A DNA stretch of 64,000 nt from Nonlabens spongiae (lineage in GTDB: Bacteria > Bacteroidota > Bacteroidia > Flavobacteriales > Flavobacteriaceae): assembly GCF_002117125.1 (NCBI RefSeq), contig NZ_CP019344.1:2756501-2820500 (forward strand), in the 5' to 3' direction. Numbering within the stretch: the stretch's first letter is position 1; each line of letters starts with the position of its first letter. Position numbers and translations under genes: made by a program. Below the pieces are notes generated by a model, which did no database searches, was not told where the DNA came from, and saw only the letters and a list, made by a program, of their open reading frames with translations. Of this stretch, positions 43,022 through 51,939 are shown one piece after another.

Positions 43022-43789
43022 TTAAATTACGGTTTCTGTGGCAAAAATGTATTTCTTGTTCAGCCAAATCAATATCATGGGCGGTACGATAAGCAAGCAA
43101 CTGGCGAGGGCTGCGTAAAAGATATTGGCCTCGTTGACATAACTGAAAACTTTTACCGTCAAGGTCTGCACGCTTCCCACACCGATCAAATTAGTCAACC
43201 CAAACTCAAACCATGAGATCAAAAACGTCTGAAAAAAACACAGTAATAAAGCATTTTTAGAAACCGGGATCAACACCTTTTTAAAAGTTTGCCAGCTACT
43301 ACTGCCCAAAGTACGGGACAATTCTTCCATAGACTTGATCTTATGGTTCCAGAAATTGTTCAGTATGATCACCGCAAATGGATAAGCGATAAAAACCTGG
43401 GCGAGCAACACTCCGGCCACGCTTCCAGAAAGACTGGCGTAGATGAAGTAATATTGTAAGGTTGCCGCGAGTATCACGGGAGACAATACGTAAGGAATAT
43501 AGGCAAGTAGCATCAATTTATTGCGATATTTACTTTGCGCCAGTTGCTTGCTGGTTACAAATGCCAGCGCCGTGGTAGCAGTAGCGACAATGATAGAGAT
43601 AAGAAGCGAGAGCAGAAATGTTTGCCACAACTCACTATCTGATTGCTGTAAAAAACTCCAGTTTTCCAACGAAAGCGATTTTGGTAATACCACCGGATAC
43701 GGCCAGTTGCGACCCAAACTCAACACCACCAGAAATCCAATCGGGAACACGATCGATAGCGCAAAAAGTATTTGTAGAACTTTTTTCAT
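43022..43789 (-). CDS. ABC transporter permease (second)
   Basis: A 255-residue inner-membrane protein with about six helices (VLQILFALSIVFPIGFLVVLSL, FLLSLLISIIVATATTALAF, LMLLAYIPYVLSPVILAATLQYYF and others). The EAA coupling loop is seen as MEELSRTLGSSSWQTFKKVLIPV. It pairs with the upstream permease, with which it overlaps by four bases. It belongs to the family that includes ynjC halves and iron/thiamine/polyamine importers. Confidence 0.88.
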   Translation of the reverse strand: MKKVLQILFALSIVFPIGFLVVLSLGRNWPYPVVLPKSLSLENWSFLQQSDSELWQTFLLSLLISIIVATATTALAFVTSKQLAQSKYRNKLMLLAYIPYVLSPVILAATLQYYFIYASLSGSVAGVLLAQVFIAYPFAVIILNNFWNHKIKSMEELSRTLGSSSWQTFKKVLIPVSKNALLLCFFQTFLISWFEFGLTNLIGVGSVQTLTVKVFSYVNEANIFYAALASCLLIVPPMILIWLNKKYIFATETVI

Positions 43790-44640
43790 GAGCTGCTGCT
43801 GGAATTAAAAAAGGTGGGTCTAGTCTTGTAAACCAGGGCTATGATACTTGCGATGAGTAAAATATAAATCACCGCGATGGCATAAGCCTGAGGGATATCT
43901 GCCAGATTGAATTTCTGTAGCTTCTGAACGATAAACACAGACAGCATCGATGGATTCTGACGTCCTAGCAGCAGCGGAATCTCATAGGTTCCCATGATGA
44001 AAATCACAAAAAGCATGATGGTAAACGCGCTTTTTTTCAATAAAATAGGTACAATCACCTTAAAAATAACCTGAGAAGGCTTTGCGCCCAATGTTATTGC
44101 CAGAGCTTTTAATTCTGCGATACGTTCATTTTGATACAGATTGGAGTACAGAATGATAAAGAACGGTGTGATCAACAGGCACAAACTAAATATGATCGAG
44201 ATTCCGAATTCATCATTTGTCCAATCTGGAAATTGCTCCAGACTATCTATCCAGCCCATTTTATAGACCACCCTGCTCATGAATCCACTTTTTGATAATA
44301 ATTGGAAACTAAAAAACGCCATCACGATTGCTGGAAAAGCCAGCGGTAAATAGGTGATGTAGGACAGTGATCCCTTATTCAGTTGTTTTATCCAAGAGAT
44401 CACGATCCACAGAGAGAAAAATAGGGAAATTAGCATCACTACTAGAGCAATATAAAGGCTAAATCCCAGCGATTTCCAAAACGTCGTAGTGATCAAAGTT
44501 TCCTCCCAATGAGTAGTAGTGAATCCCTCACTTAAAATTCCTGTCAACCCCAAACTATACATTAAAGCATACCCTAAACCTAGCAGTACAGGTACTGCCG
44601 CAATAAGAATAAAAATTGCTATGGATAGTTTTTTGATCAC
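43786..44640 (-). CDS. ABC transporter permease (first)
   Basis: A 284-residue permease with six or seven helices and an EAA loop, AELKALAITLGAKPSQVIFKVIVPIL. The N-terminal helix IAIFILIAAVPVLLGLGYALMY is followed by a long periplasmic segment with TTTHWEE. It starts 21 bases after the solute-binding lipoprotein gene and overlaps the second permease by four bases (ATGA-type junction), so is translationally coupled. Likely forms a heterodimer with it. Confidence 0.88.
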   Translation of the reverse strand: MIKKLSIAIFILIAAVPVLLGLGYALMYSLGLTGILSEGFTTTHWEETLITTTFWKSLGFSLYIALVVMLISLFFSLWIVISWIKQLNKGSLSYITYLPLAFPAIVMAFFSFQLLSKSGFMSRVVYKMGWIDSLEQFPDWTNDEFGISIIFSLCLLITPFFIILYSNLYQNERIAELKALAITLGAKPSQVIFKVIVPILLKKSAFTIMLFVIFIMGTYEIPLLLGRQNPSMLSVFIVQKLQKFNLADIPQAYAIAVIYILLIASIIALVYKTRPTFFNSSSSS

Positions 44641-44661
44641 ACTGTTTCTTTCACTGTAATT

Positions 44662-45870
44662 TTAACCGTTGATGATTTCTTTTCTAAAGTCCTCGGCAAG
44701 GCGTATCATATATTCTGGTGCGAGTTCTTGCAAGGCGTTTTTCTGTATCTCTGATCTTTTGGGAGCATATTTTCTTGCCGGTATATTTTGAAATTTTGTC
44801 TTGAAATCTCCCGGTAATTTATCTAAGTCCAGTACGGTGCCATCTCCCCAAACCTCAGGATTCTGTTTTTTGAGCTGTGCTTCTGGTGAGATCATAAAGT
44901 TGATGACCGCCATGGCCGCTGCCTTGTCCACCGCATTTTTTGCGATGCCCAGATAGTGGCTGTTTTGAATGGTGCCAAATTCAGGAACGTAGGCTCTCGC
45001 GCTTTCTGGAAATAAGCCTTCGTTGATTTTGTTATCCACCTCTGCATCGTTGTTGCTCATGGTCATCAATAATTCACCGCTAGCAAACAGCTGGTGCATT
45101 TGAGCGACATCTTCAGGAAAGGTCTCGCCTTTTTTCCATAAATAGGGCTTCAATTCTCTCAGATATGCCCACAGTGCTTTACTATACTTTCCATATTTTT
45201 TCTCATTAAAATCACCAGCTAGGGCCTGCTCCCCACCAGCAATATCAATGAGTAGAGCTTTCATAAAGGTCAAGCCGGTAAATTGATTATCAAATGTGAA
45301 TTTGTTTGGGTTCGCTTTCGCGAAAGCGAGCAATTCCTCACGCGACTGCGGCAACTGATCAGTTTTCTCGCTATCATAAATCAGCGTCATTTGAACGTTT
45401 CCCCACGGCGCTTCCATACCTTCAATAGGTTCTTGAAAATCTTTTCCTATGAAGGGATTGTCGAGATCCACAAATTGAGAATTGGGCAATTGGTCCACAA
45501 AAGGTCCATGAAGGCCATTGATCTGTCTCAATTGATAAAAGGTCTCGCCATTGATCCACATCATATCTACGTTTCCATCCTTTCCGGCCTGCATCTCAGT
45601 CATCAATAGTTGTACGATGGTGTTTCCCTGCCCACTAGAGATCTCAAGGTCTATGTCATACTTCTCTTTAACAGCTGGAGCAACGTAGTTTTTCATGTAA
45701 TCGTTGATCTTGGGATCTCCAGCCCACATCATCATGTTGACGGTTTTACCTAGCGCCTCAGTCTCGATTTGCTGCCAACTTGCGTTTTTGAGATCGAGCT
45801 GCTCGTTTTTGCTGTCGCTTTTACAAGCTGCGAGCGCTAGGATCGTGATTAATATTATTATTTTTTTCAT
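44662..45870 (-). CDS. ABC importer solute-binding lipoprotein (YnjB-like)
   Basis: A 402-residue lipoprotein: MKKIIILITILALAAC with lipid Cys at 16. Body: VNMMMWAGDPKINDYMKNYVAPAVKEKYDIDLEI, GNVDMMWINGETFYQLRQ, APWGNVQMTLIYDSE and FMISPEAQLKKQNPEVWGDG. This is the pattern of COG4134/YnjB-type binding proteins, a branch of the iron/thiamine/polyamine cluster. The ligand is not known even for E. coli YnjB. A palindrome copy (45313) encodes AFAKA. It lies between the TonB receptor gene and the permeases, so the full path from outer to inner membrane is encoded here. Confidence 0.85.
   Translation of the reverse strand: MKKIIILITILALAACKSDSKNEQLDLKNASWQQIETEALGKTVNMMMWAGDPKINDYMKNYVAPAVKEKYDIDLEISSGQGNTIVQLLMTEMQAGKDGNVDMMWINGETFYQLRQINGLHGPFVDQLPNSQFVDLDNPFIGKDFQEPIEGMEAPWGNVQMTLIYDSEKTDQLPQSREELLAFAKANPNKFTFDNQFTGLTFMKALLIDIAGGEQALAGDFNEKKYGKYSKALWAYLRELKPYLWKKGETFPEDVAQMHQLFASGELLMTMSNNDAEVDNKINEGLFPESARAYVPEFGTIQNSHYLGIAKNAVDKAAAMAVINFMISPEAQLKKQNPEVWGDGTVLDLDKLPGDFKTKFQNIPARKYAPKRSEIQKNALQELAPEYMIRLAEDFRKEIING
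45313..45328. repeat. CGCTTTCGCGAAAGCG palindrome, copy 12
   Basis: Inside the solute-binding protein gene, read as A-F-A-K-A on the minus strand. Confidence 0.95.
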
Positions 45871-45884
45871 TTTTTCTTTTTGTG

Positions 45885-45903
45885 GGGCGGATGCGATCCG
45901 CCC
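45885..45903. repeat. GC-rich hairpin upstream of the solute-binding protein gene
   Basis: GGGCGGAT/ATCCGCCC with a three-base loop, 14 bases before the ATG of the binding-protein gene on the minus strand. It stands out in an AT-rich gap and could be a REP-like element or a translation-control hairpin. Confidence 0.6.
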
Positions 45904-45929
45904 TTACTTTTCCTCATTCTACTTTGCAC

Positions 45930-45945
45930 CGCTTTCGCGAAAGCG
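45930..45945. repeat. CGCTTTCGCGAAAGCG palindrome, copy 13
   Basis: Intergenic, between the solute-binding protein gene and the TonB receptor gene. Confidence 0.95.
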
Positions 45946-46015
45946 TACCCTAAAAAATCATTTTGTGCCCGGGTCTCGATACATCGCTCCTACCGTCGCG
46001 ACACTCGACCTAACG

Positions 46016-46069
46016 ATCATCTTATACTTCAACTTCAACTTGTGCTTAAACTTAAGCTTAGACTTAATC
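46016..46069. repeat. Degenerate hexamer tract
   Basis: On the plus strand ACTTCAACTTCAACTTGTGC then CTTAAACTTAAGCTTAGACT: a run of imperfect ACTTCA/ACTTAA hexamers directly after the TonB receptor stop codon. Low complexity and possibly slippage-prone; no coding signal. Confidence 0.55.
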
Positions 46070-49000
46070 TTAAAACAAATACCTCACACCAAATTGAAAC
46101 TGTCTAGGCGGTCCAGCATTTCTCTGGATAAACCTGCCGCTGGCTGCGCTCCCTGCTTGGATCTGGTTTGATTGAGTTGCATTGTTGCTGTAACCGCTCA
46201 GGTTCTCCACATTAAATACGTTGAAAACATCTGCTCTTAATTCTAGCCTTTGATCACCTCCCAAGGCAAATTGATGCTGAACTCCCAAATCAAAATTAAC
46301 CGACCACGGAAGTCTGTCATTATTACGACCCTCGCCTGGATAACGATCACTATTCCCTACATAAGCATCTCCAAAGGCAGAACCATCACCGTTTAAATCT
46401 GTAGTAAAAGGAGTGCCGTTTGCGTCTACGTAAGTAAGATTTCCGCTGGCATCAGTTACAGGTGTGAAACCTAGTTCAATAGGTTCTGGGATACGATTAA
46501 TAGGCTGACCGCTCTGCAACAAACTCGCAAAGGTTATTGTGGTTCCTTCAAAAGGGTAGTAATTGAAAATTCCATTAATATTATGACGACGGTCGTTGAT
46601 GGAAGGACCAAATTCTGTCCCGTATCTGTTGCCGTCTTGGGCTCTAAAGTTGATATCTTCTGTGTCGTTTTCTAAACTAGCGAGTGTATAGTTGATGCGG
46701 TAGGAATAAGCATCTTTACCTCTGGTTTTCTGAAGGTTGAAACTTGCAGCGTAGTAACGTGATTTACCACCGCTTTCAGTCATAACGACATTACGAGCAA
46801 CTCCTGTCCTGCGCACGCCATTTATGGTCGCACCTCCATTATCAATAGCGATAGGTCGGGTGGCATCAGCTTCTGCTGGCGTTCTGATGATGGGATTGTC
46901 AGGATCTACTTCATAGTCTGATGCTGCGTTGAGGTTTCTCAATCTCAAAAGATCTTCACCACGATTGTGGATTAAGTCTACAAAGAACAGTTTATCATTT
47001 CCTATCTGTGTTTGATAACCTATCGCAAACTGATGAGAATACGGATTGTCATACCCATTCGGATTCAAAATTCTGCGCTCGTTTGAAAAAACGCCCTCAC
47101 GATCTGCTTGCAACGTGCTTGCACCAGGACCGTTGAGGTAGGGAACGCTTGCTACATTTGCAGTTAAGTTTCCGTTGAAAGTAACTTGATCAACATCGGT
47201 ATCGGCTGGCAAGATGCCTTGGTCTACAAACTCTTGAATCTGTGCTTTATAATCTTCACTGGTTGTATTTTGTTGTAGCGCGTCGCTGTACACGGTATAA
47301 GGAATCTTACCATAGCTCATGGCATATCCACCTCTTAAAACGCTTTTTTCATCAAGCTTATAGTTCAGGTTGAACCTTGGAGCAATATTGTTAGTGTCAC
47401 CATCATCACCACCACCTACAGAAAGATTGTCGTAGTCATAACGCAATCCCAAAGTAATATTCAACCGCTCGTTAACTGACCACAAGTCTTCAGCATAAAC
47501 TGAATAAATGGATTGGTCACGACCAAATGAAGTCGGACGCAGTTCAATGGAGTAATTAGTAACCTCAACGTCGCTAGGAATATCATTAATGCTCAGGCTG
47601 CCTCCCAGGTTTTGGGCGGTAAGGGCATCGAGTTGTGCCTGTGTTAAGTCTACGGTGTAAGAGCCATTGGGAACCCCACCACCAAAAAGTTCATGATCAC
47701 CTCTTATATAATTGAACCCTCCTTTAAGGCTGTGATTTTCCAGATAATACTTGAATTTTTGCTGAAACTGAACGGTATTTTCGATTTCGTCAAATACAAA
47801 GCCTGGATGTCCTAAAATCGCCAGCGTCTGATCCAGTGGTCCTCTAACCACTACTTGAGGGCTGCCAGGATTATTAGGCATGGCATAATCCCAGCGGAAT
47901 CTAGAATACTGTAGATTGGTTTCAGCAAATAACCCGCCTATAGAATATGAGTTTTTCAAGGCGATATTAATGCTGTTGCGTTCTTGAGTGTCTCCCGCAC
48001 TTGGGAACGTAGCACCACCATCCAGGCCGCCACCTTGACGCTCGATGCCTACAAAGCCCACGTTTGCGCGCAACGAGCTTCTAAAATTGTCGCTCCACAG
48101 TTGGTCTATTTTTGCCGAAAAATAATTGAAGTAGTTAGTCCCTTCAACTGTTTCTGCAACACCTAGCGCAGGTGAGGTCAGTAAATTATCTTTTACATCG
48201 GTGGTGTGTTCAAGATTGATGTAGTAGAAAGTTTTATCCTTGACAAGTGCTCCTCCTACACCTACACCGGCTTGGTAACGAGCAAATCCTTCTTTCACTT
48301 GGTTACCCGATAGGTCGCGCTGTGCAAACTGGCTGGTACCATCGATTGCTGGACCGGGACGAGTGATGAAAAAAGCTTCTCCAGTAGTCTCGTTAGTTCC
48401 TGATTTTGTGGTGACGTCGATAACCCCATTTTCTGTAAGTCCGTATTCTGCGCTGTAGTTATTGGTTAACACTGTAATGTCCTTCACAAAACCAGCTGGA
48501 ATATTAAAACGCTGACCTCCCAAGAAACGCTCATTGTTATCCATCCCATCGATAGTGTAAGATGCAAAAAGCGGGTTGGCACCATTAATACTCACATTAG
48601 GTGCCTCGGGATAGAATCCGGTGGCTTGAGTCACGTTAGGTAAACGGTAAAGTACTCTGGTGATATCACGTGCCTCCACTGGGATTTCTTGAATTTCTTC
48701 AGCCTCCAGTTCAAAGGAAACCTCTGCATCGCGTCTATTGATACGCGCGTTTTGGGCAGCGTTTAGGACTACTGCATCTAGCGTATTATCATTTTTAGGT
48801 AATAGCGATAAAATAACTGATGGGTTCTCATTAGATCTGATGTCCAGCTTTTCACTTGCCGCCTCGTTATACTGATCGTTCCCAGCAAAGCGCACCACGT
48901 AGCCATTGATCGACGGTAGGTTTTTGAAAATGGTTTTTCCTTTCTCGTCTGTTTGTTGCTCGATACTCAGGTTACGAGAAGCATTTTCTAGGATAATGGT

Positions 49001-49111
49001 CGTGTTTCCTACGGTTTCTGTAGTTGTAAAATCGATTACGGTTACCGTAAGATCTTGTGAAAAAAGGCACGCGCCGCATAGCAACATGACCCAAAGGGTA
49101 ATTTGTTTCAT
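46070..49111 (-). CDS. Oar-like TonB-dependent receptor
   Basis: A 1013-residue receptor. Signal peptide MKQITLWVMLLCGACLFSQ. A CarboxypepD_reg-like domain spans about 20-110. The plug lies at about 115-250 (IPVEARDITRVLYRLPNVTQ, SINGANPLFASYTIDGMDNNERF, NNYSAEYGLTENGVIDVTTKSGTNE), and an Oar-like 22-strand barrel ends in RQFQFGVRYLF. The YTIDGMDNNE and GVIDVTTKSGTN motifs are typical of Oar/SusC-related receptors. It is 55 bases downstream of the DUF2064 gene and 199 bases upstream of the binding-protein gene, so very likely passes the same ligand to the ABC importer. Ligand unknown. Confidence 0.88.
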   Translation of the reverse strand: MKQITLWVMLLCGACLFSQDLTVTVIDFTTTETVGNTTIILENASRNLSIEQQTDEKGKTIFKNLPSINGYVVRFAGNDQYNEAASEKLDIRSNENPSVILSLLPKNDNTLDAVVLNAAQNARINRRDAEVSFELEAEEIQEIPVEARDITRVLYRLPNVTQATGFYPEAPNVSINGANPLFASYTIDGMDNNERFLGGQRFNIPAGFVKDITVLTNNYSAEYGLTENGVIDVTTKSGTNETTGEAFFITRPGPAIDGTSQFAQRDLSGNQVKEGFARYQAGVGVGGALVKDKTFYYINLEHTTDVKDNLLTSPALGVAETVEGTNYFNYFSAKIDQLWSDNFRSSLRANVGFVGIERQGGGLDGGATFPSAGDTQERNSINIALKNSYSIGGLFAETNLQYSRFRWDYAMPNNPGSPQVVVRGPLDQTLAILGHPGFVFDEIENTVQFQQKFKYYLENHSLKGGFNYIRGDHELFGGGVPNGSYTVDLTQAQLDALTAQNLGGSLSINDIPSDVEVTNYSIELRPTSFGRDQSIYSVYAEDLWSVNERLNITLGLRYDYDNLSVGGGDDGDTNNIAPRFNLNYKLDEKSVLRGGYAMSYGKIPYTVYSDALQQNTTSEDYKAQIQEFVDQGILPADTDVDQVTFNGNLTANVASVPYLNGPGASTLQADREGVFSNERRILNPNGYDNPYSHQFAIGYQTQIGNDKLFFVDLIHNRGEDLLRLRNLNAASDYEVDPDNPIIRTPAEADATRPIAIDNGGATINGVRRTGVARNVVMTESGGKSRYYAASFNLQKTRGKDAYSYRINYTLASLENDTEDINFRAQDGNRYGTEFGPSINDRRHNINGIFNYYPFEGTTITFASLLQSGQPINRIPEPIELGFTPVTDASGNLTYVDANGTPFTTDLNGDGSAFGDAYVGNSDRYPGEGRNNDRLPWSVNFDLGVQHQFALGGDQRLELRADVFNVFNVENLSGYSNNATQSNQIQAGSAASGRFIQRNAGPPRQFQFGVRYLF

Positions 49112-49166
49112 TTAATTTAAGTAAAAGGTTTGATTAAAGGCGCATATAGCGCTGAAATGACAATGG

Positions 49167-49883
49167 TTAAGCCGCTAGTGGTGAGCCTTTATTACCTAGA
49201 ATTTTAAGAGGAGTTCTCTTTTTGAAATTTGAAAAACTGATAACCAAATCATTCTCGATGTGAATCAACGACTTGAACAAATCGATCGTGATTTTACAGT
49301 TGAGATTGCCTGAATCTAGAATCTTTTTGAAGTCCTCAAATGCATCAAGATCGTGCAGTTTCTCTAAATAGAAAATAGTATTCCGCTGTTGACTGAGTAA
49401 TCTCACGAGTGCCCGAGCAACTCTTTCTGAATGCCAGGGAAGATTCTCAAAACTGTCAAGGTGGGAGTGGGGTTGTCTCGCTTTCGCGAAAGCGTACTTA
49501 TCAATACCTAAAAGATAAAAACCACCATCATGCGACTTTCCCAAAACCACTTGACCTTCTGATATGCGCTGCGACGCCTGCAAAAGATGAGTAGCAGAGA
49601 GTGCGGGTGTGTCAGTCCCGATGGAAACGACCTTTTCATACCCTTGATCAAAAGCAGATTGCAAAGCATGATCGTAACGCTCCCCAAAAGTTGTTCCTTG
49701 TTGCAGGTCTCGAGTATGCAGAATGTAGGGCAATCCAGTTTGCTGAACCACCGAAACGGTTTTCTCGATCAGAAAATCAAATGCTGTTTTTGCAGCATCC
49801 AGGTTCTTACGCCTTGCGTCATTTTTTGCGTCATCGGCAAAAATGAGGACGACTGTATTATGAGATTTCTCGTTCAAAGGCAT
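49167..49883 (-). CDS. DUF2064/TIGR04282-type glycosyltransferase
   Basis: A 238-residue GT-A-like protein. N-terminal part: NTVVLIFADDAKNDARRK; then GTTFGERYDHALQSAFDQG, VVSIGTDTPALSATHLLQA (nucleotide-sugar/metal site GTDTP) and VVLGKSHDGGFYLLGI. These are the hallmarks of DUF2064, the family of proposed arsenosugar glycosyltransferases (TIGR04282). No arsenic genes lie nearby, so the name should not be taken literally. A palindrome copy (49479) encodes AFAKA right after the GGFYLLGI motif. It is the first gene of the locus running down to the radical SAM gene. Confidence 0.82.
   Translation of the reverse strand: MPLNEKSHNTVVLIFADDAKNDARRKNLDAAKTAFDFLIEKTVSVVQQTGLPYILHTRDLQQGTTFGERYDHALQSAFDQGYEKVVSIGTDTPALSATHLLQASQRISEGQVVLGKSHDGGFYLLGIDKYAFAKARQPHSHLDSFENLPWHSERVARALVRLLSQQRNTIFYLEKLHDLDAFEDFKKILDSGNLNCKITIDLFKSLIHIENDLVISFSNFKKRTPLKILGNKGSPLAA
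49479..49494. repeat. CGCTTTCGCGAAAGCG palindrome, copy 14
   Basis: Inside the DUF2064 gene, read as A-F-A-K-A on the minus strand. Confidence 0.95.
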
Positions 49884-50063
49884 GTTGATGGTACGAACTT
49901 AAAGCATCTTTTTAAATAAACGAGAAAAAAGGAGTGACGGTTTTACTACCCAGAAGGTTTTACTATGAGAAATTAGGAATTGTGAAGGTGCAATAAATAA
50001 TTGCATTGATTTTAAGAAGTATAGCGACTGGTTGTGAGTAGTTTTGAGTTAATTATTTGAATT

Positions 50064-50261
50064 ATGATCAAAATATTAGGTTTAGTCATGGCGGTAGGAG
50101 GAGCGATCGCCTTGATATTGGGAGTATTGGGCGTTTTCGGTAGTATTGCCATGGGAGCAGCTACATGGCCTTGTATAATTCTGGGTGTTATCTTCTTCTT
50201 TGCAGGCATTTCCATGCTCAAAAGACAAAAAGATACTGACGAAATTGAGGCAGAATCTTAA
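50064..50261 (+). CDS. Small two-helix membrane protein
   Basis: A 65-residue protein with two hydrophobic helices (LGLVMAVGGAIALILGVLGVFGSIAM and WPCIILGVIFFFAGISML) and a charged tail KRQKDTDEIEAES. Composition and an ATG in a favourable A-rich context suggest a real gene. No family recognised. It is convergent with the ferredoxin gene, three bases apart. Confidence 0.6.
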   Translation: MIKILGLVMAVGGAIALILGVLGVFGSIAMGAATWPCIILGVIFFFAGISMLKRQKDTDEIEAES

Positions 50262-50264
50262 TAA

Positions 50265-50588
50265 TCAGTCAGCTTCTGGGGCGAGTTCTATTACAAGCCC
50301 TTCAAGATCTTCAGTAATGGGAATTTGGCAGCCAAGGCGGGAATTGTCTTTAACGTTTTCAGCTTCCCATAACATGGCTTCTTCATCATCATTGCGCTCG
50401 AGAATGTCGTGATCGCTTATGATATAACACTGACAGGTGGCACACATAGCCATACCGCCACAAACGGCTTGTACAGGCAATTCATAGGCTTTACAAACTT
50501 CCATGACATTCATGTTCATATCAGTAGGAGCTTCAACTTCATGACGCACGCCCTCGCGGTCTATGATGGTCATTTTAATATCATTCAT
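50265..50588 (-). CDS. 2Fe-2S ferredoxin
   Basis: A 107-residue adrenodoxin-type ferredoxin: cluster ligands in AVCGGMAMCATCQCY (CxxxxxCxxC) and the fourth Cys in SRLGCQIP. Acidic surface, no signal peptide. It overlaps the ferredoxin reductase gene by eight bases, so the reductase very likely reduces this ferredoxin. Electron acceptor enzymes are unknown. Confidence 0.9.
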   Translation of the reverse strand: MNDIKMTIIDREGVRHEVEAPTDMNMNVMEVCKAYELPVQAVCGGMAMCATCQCYIISDHDILERNDDEEAMLWEAENVKDNSRLGCQIPITEDLEGLVIELAPEAD

Positions 50589-51675
50589 CGACCGCTTCTT
50601 TTTGAGAAATCTTTTTTACGACTGCTTTTTCAGCAATTTTTTGTGATCCATCAAAACCACTTACACCACCTACCGTAGTGTATTTCATTACGTACCTCTT
50701 ATCTGGAAAAATGCGTTGGTAGGCACTCTGGCACATTAACGTTGCCTCATGGAAACCACAAAGGATTAATTTTAATTTACCAGGATAGGTGTTTACATCT
50801 CCTATAGCGTAAATGCCTGGAATATTCGTTTGATAGTCTAGGGTATTATCCACTTTGATGGCGTTTTTCTCGATTTCAAGACCCCAATCTGCGATAGGTC
50901 CTAATTTAGGCGAGAGTCCGAATAATGGAATGAAAGCGTCACATTCAATTTCTTCCATGCGTCGCGCTTTGTCATTATGACGCACGATTACAGAGTCAAC
51001 TTTTTCATCCCCTTTAATTTCCATGACTTCGGCTGGTGTAATCAAGCGCACTTTGTCTGCCTCGACTAGTTCTTGAACTTTCTCAACACTGTCCAGCGCC
51101 CCACGGAATTCTTCCCTGCGGTGCACAAGCGTTACTTCGCTAGCAACATCTGCTAAAAAAACGGTCCAGTCGAGCGCACTGTCACCACCACCGGCGATCA
51201 CCACCTTTTTGTCGCGGTAGTCTTCTGGATTTTTTACCATGTAGACGAGCCCACGATCTTCATATTTTTCAAGATTATCTATCGCAGGTTTACGTGGTTC
51301 AAAGGAACCCAATCCACCAGCGATGGCGACCACTTTTGCTTTGTGTTGAGTGCCTTTACTAGTGGTAACGATAAAGCAATCATCTTCTTGCTTCTCGATG
51401 GTTTCAGCTCTCTCACCTAAAGTAAACCCAGGCTGGAAAGGCTCAATCTGTTTCATTAGGTTATCTACTAGATCACCAGCAAGTACTTCAGGAAAACCGG
51501 GAATATCGTATATAGGTTTTTTAGGGTATAATTCAGAGCACTGGCCGCCCGGTTGAGCTAGAGCGTCAATTAGATGACATTTTAATTTTAATAAGCCCGC
51601 TTCAAATACAGCAAACAAACCTGTAGGTCCGGCTCCTATAATAAGTAGATCAGTTTCAATTACTTCTCCGTTCAT
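50581..51675 (-). CDS. Ferredoxin-NADP(+) reductase, thioredoxin-reductase-like type
   Basis: A 364-residue flavoprotein. FAD site: TDLLIIGAGPTGLFAVFEAG. Then ALAQPGGQCSELYPKKPIYDIPGFP. NADPH site: VVIAGGGDSALDWTVFLADVA. FAD site 2: IPGIYAIGDVNTYPGK. It lacks the CxxC redox pair of thioredoxin reductase, which identifies it as the YumC/TrxR-like FNR class. Together with the overlapping ferredoxin gene it forms an electron-transfer pair. Confidence 0.92.
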   Translation of the reverse strand: MNGEVIETDLLIIGAGPTGLFAVFEAGLLKLKCHLIDALAQPGGQCSELYPKKPIYDIPGFPEVLAGDLVDNLMKQIEPFQPGFTLGERAETIEKQEDDCFIVTTSKGTQHKAKVVAIAGGLGSFEPRKPAIDNLEKYEDRGLVYMVKNPEDYRDKKVVIAGGGDSALDWTVFLADVASEVTLVHRREEFRGALDSVEKVQELVEADKVRLITPAEVMEIKGDEKVDSVIVRHNDKARRMEEIECDAFIPLFGLSPKLGPIADWGLEIEKNAIKVDNTLDYQTNIPGIYAIGDVNTYPGKLKLILCGFHEATLMCQSAYQRIFPDKRYVMKYTTVGGVSGFDGSQKIAEKAVVKKISQKEAVDE

Positions 51676-51863
51676 ATTCCTTCAATTCTCTAAGCCTGCA
51701 AAGGTCGTATCTAACTTGATGTTATACAAATATCTTATGATAGCCTAACGCCCATATTTTTTTAATAAAATAATTTGTTCAATGACTTTGTTTCCTACAA
51801 AATGTTTTTTGATTTAAACAAACCACACACACTGAAAATTAAACTTTTAAGAAGAAATGACAC

Positions 51864-51893
51864 TTGCAATTTTAGTTTTTTATCTTACATTTG
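51864..51893 (+). promoter_or_regulatory. Promoter of GAF histidine kinase gene
   Basis: TTG (51864-51866), a 19-bp spacer and TACATTTG (51886-51893). The 10-mer TATCTTACAT overlaps the -7 box (51881-51890) and is repeated 25 bases downstream (51906-51915), a possible operator pair. Confidence 0.6.
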
Positions 51894-51939
51894 TTACGTA
51901 AGTTATATCTTACATAGGAATTCTTAAAATCTAGCCATA

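Noticed and set aside
49167..49883. Arsenosugar biosynthesis
   Set aside because: The glycosyltransferase family is associated with it by name, but the radical SAM gene of the locus does not look like ArsS and no arsenic methyltransferase is present.
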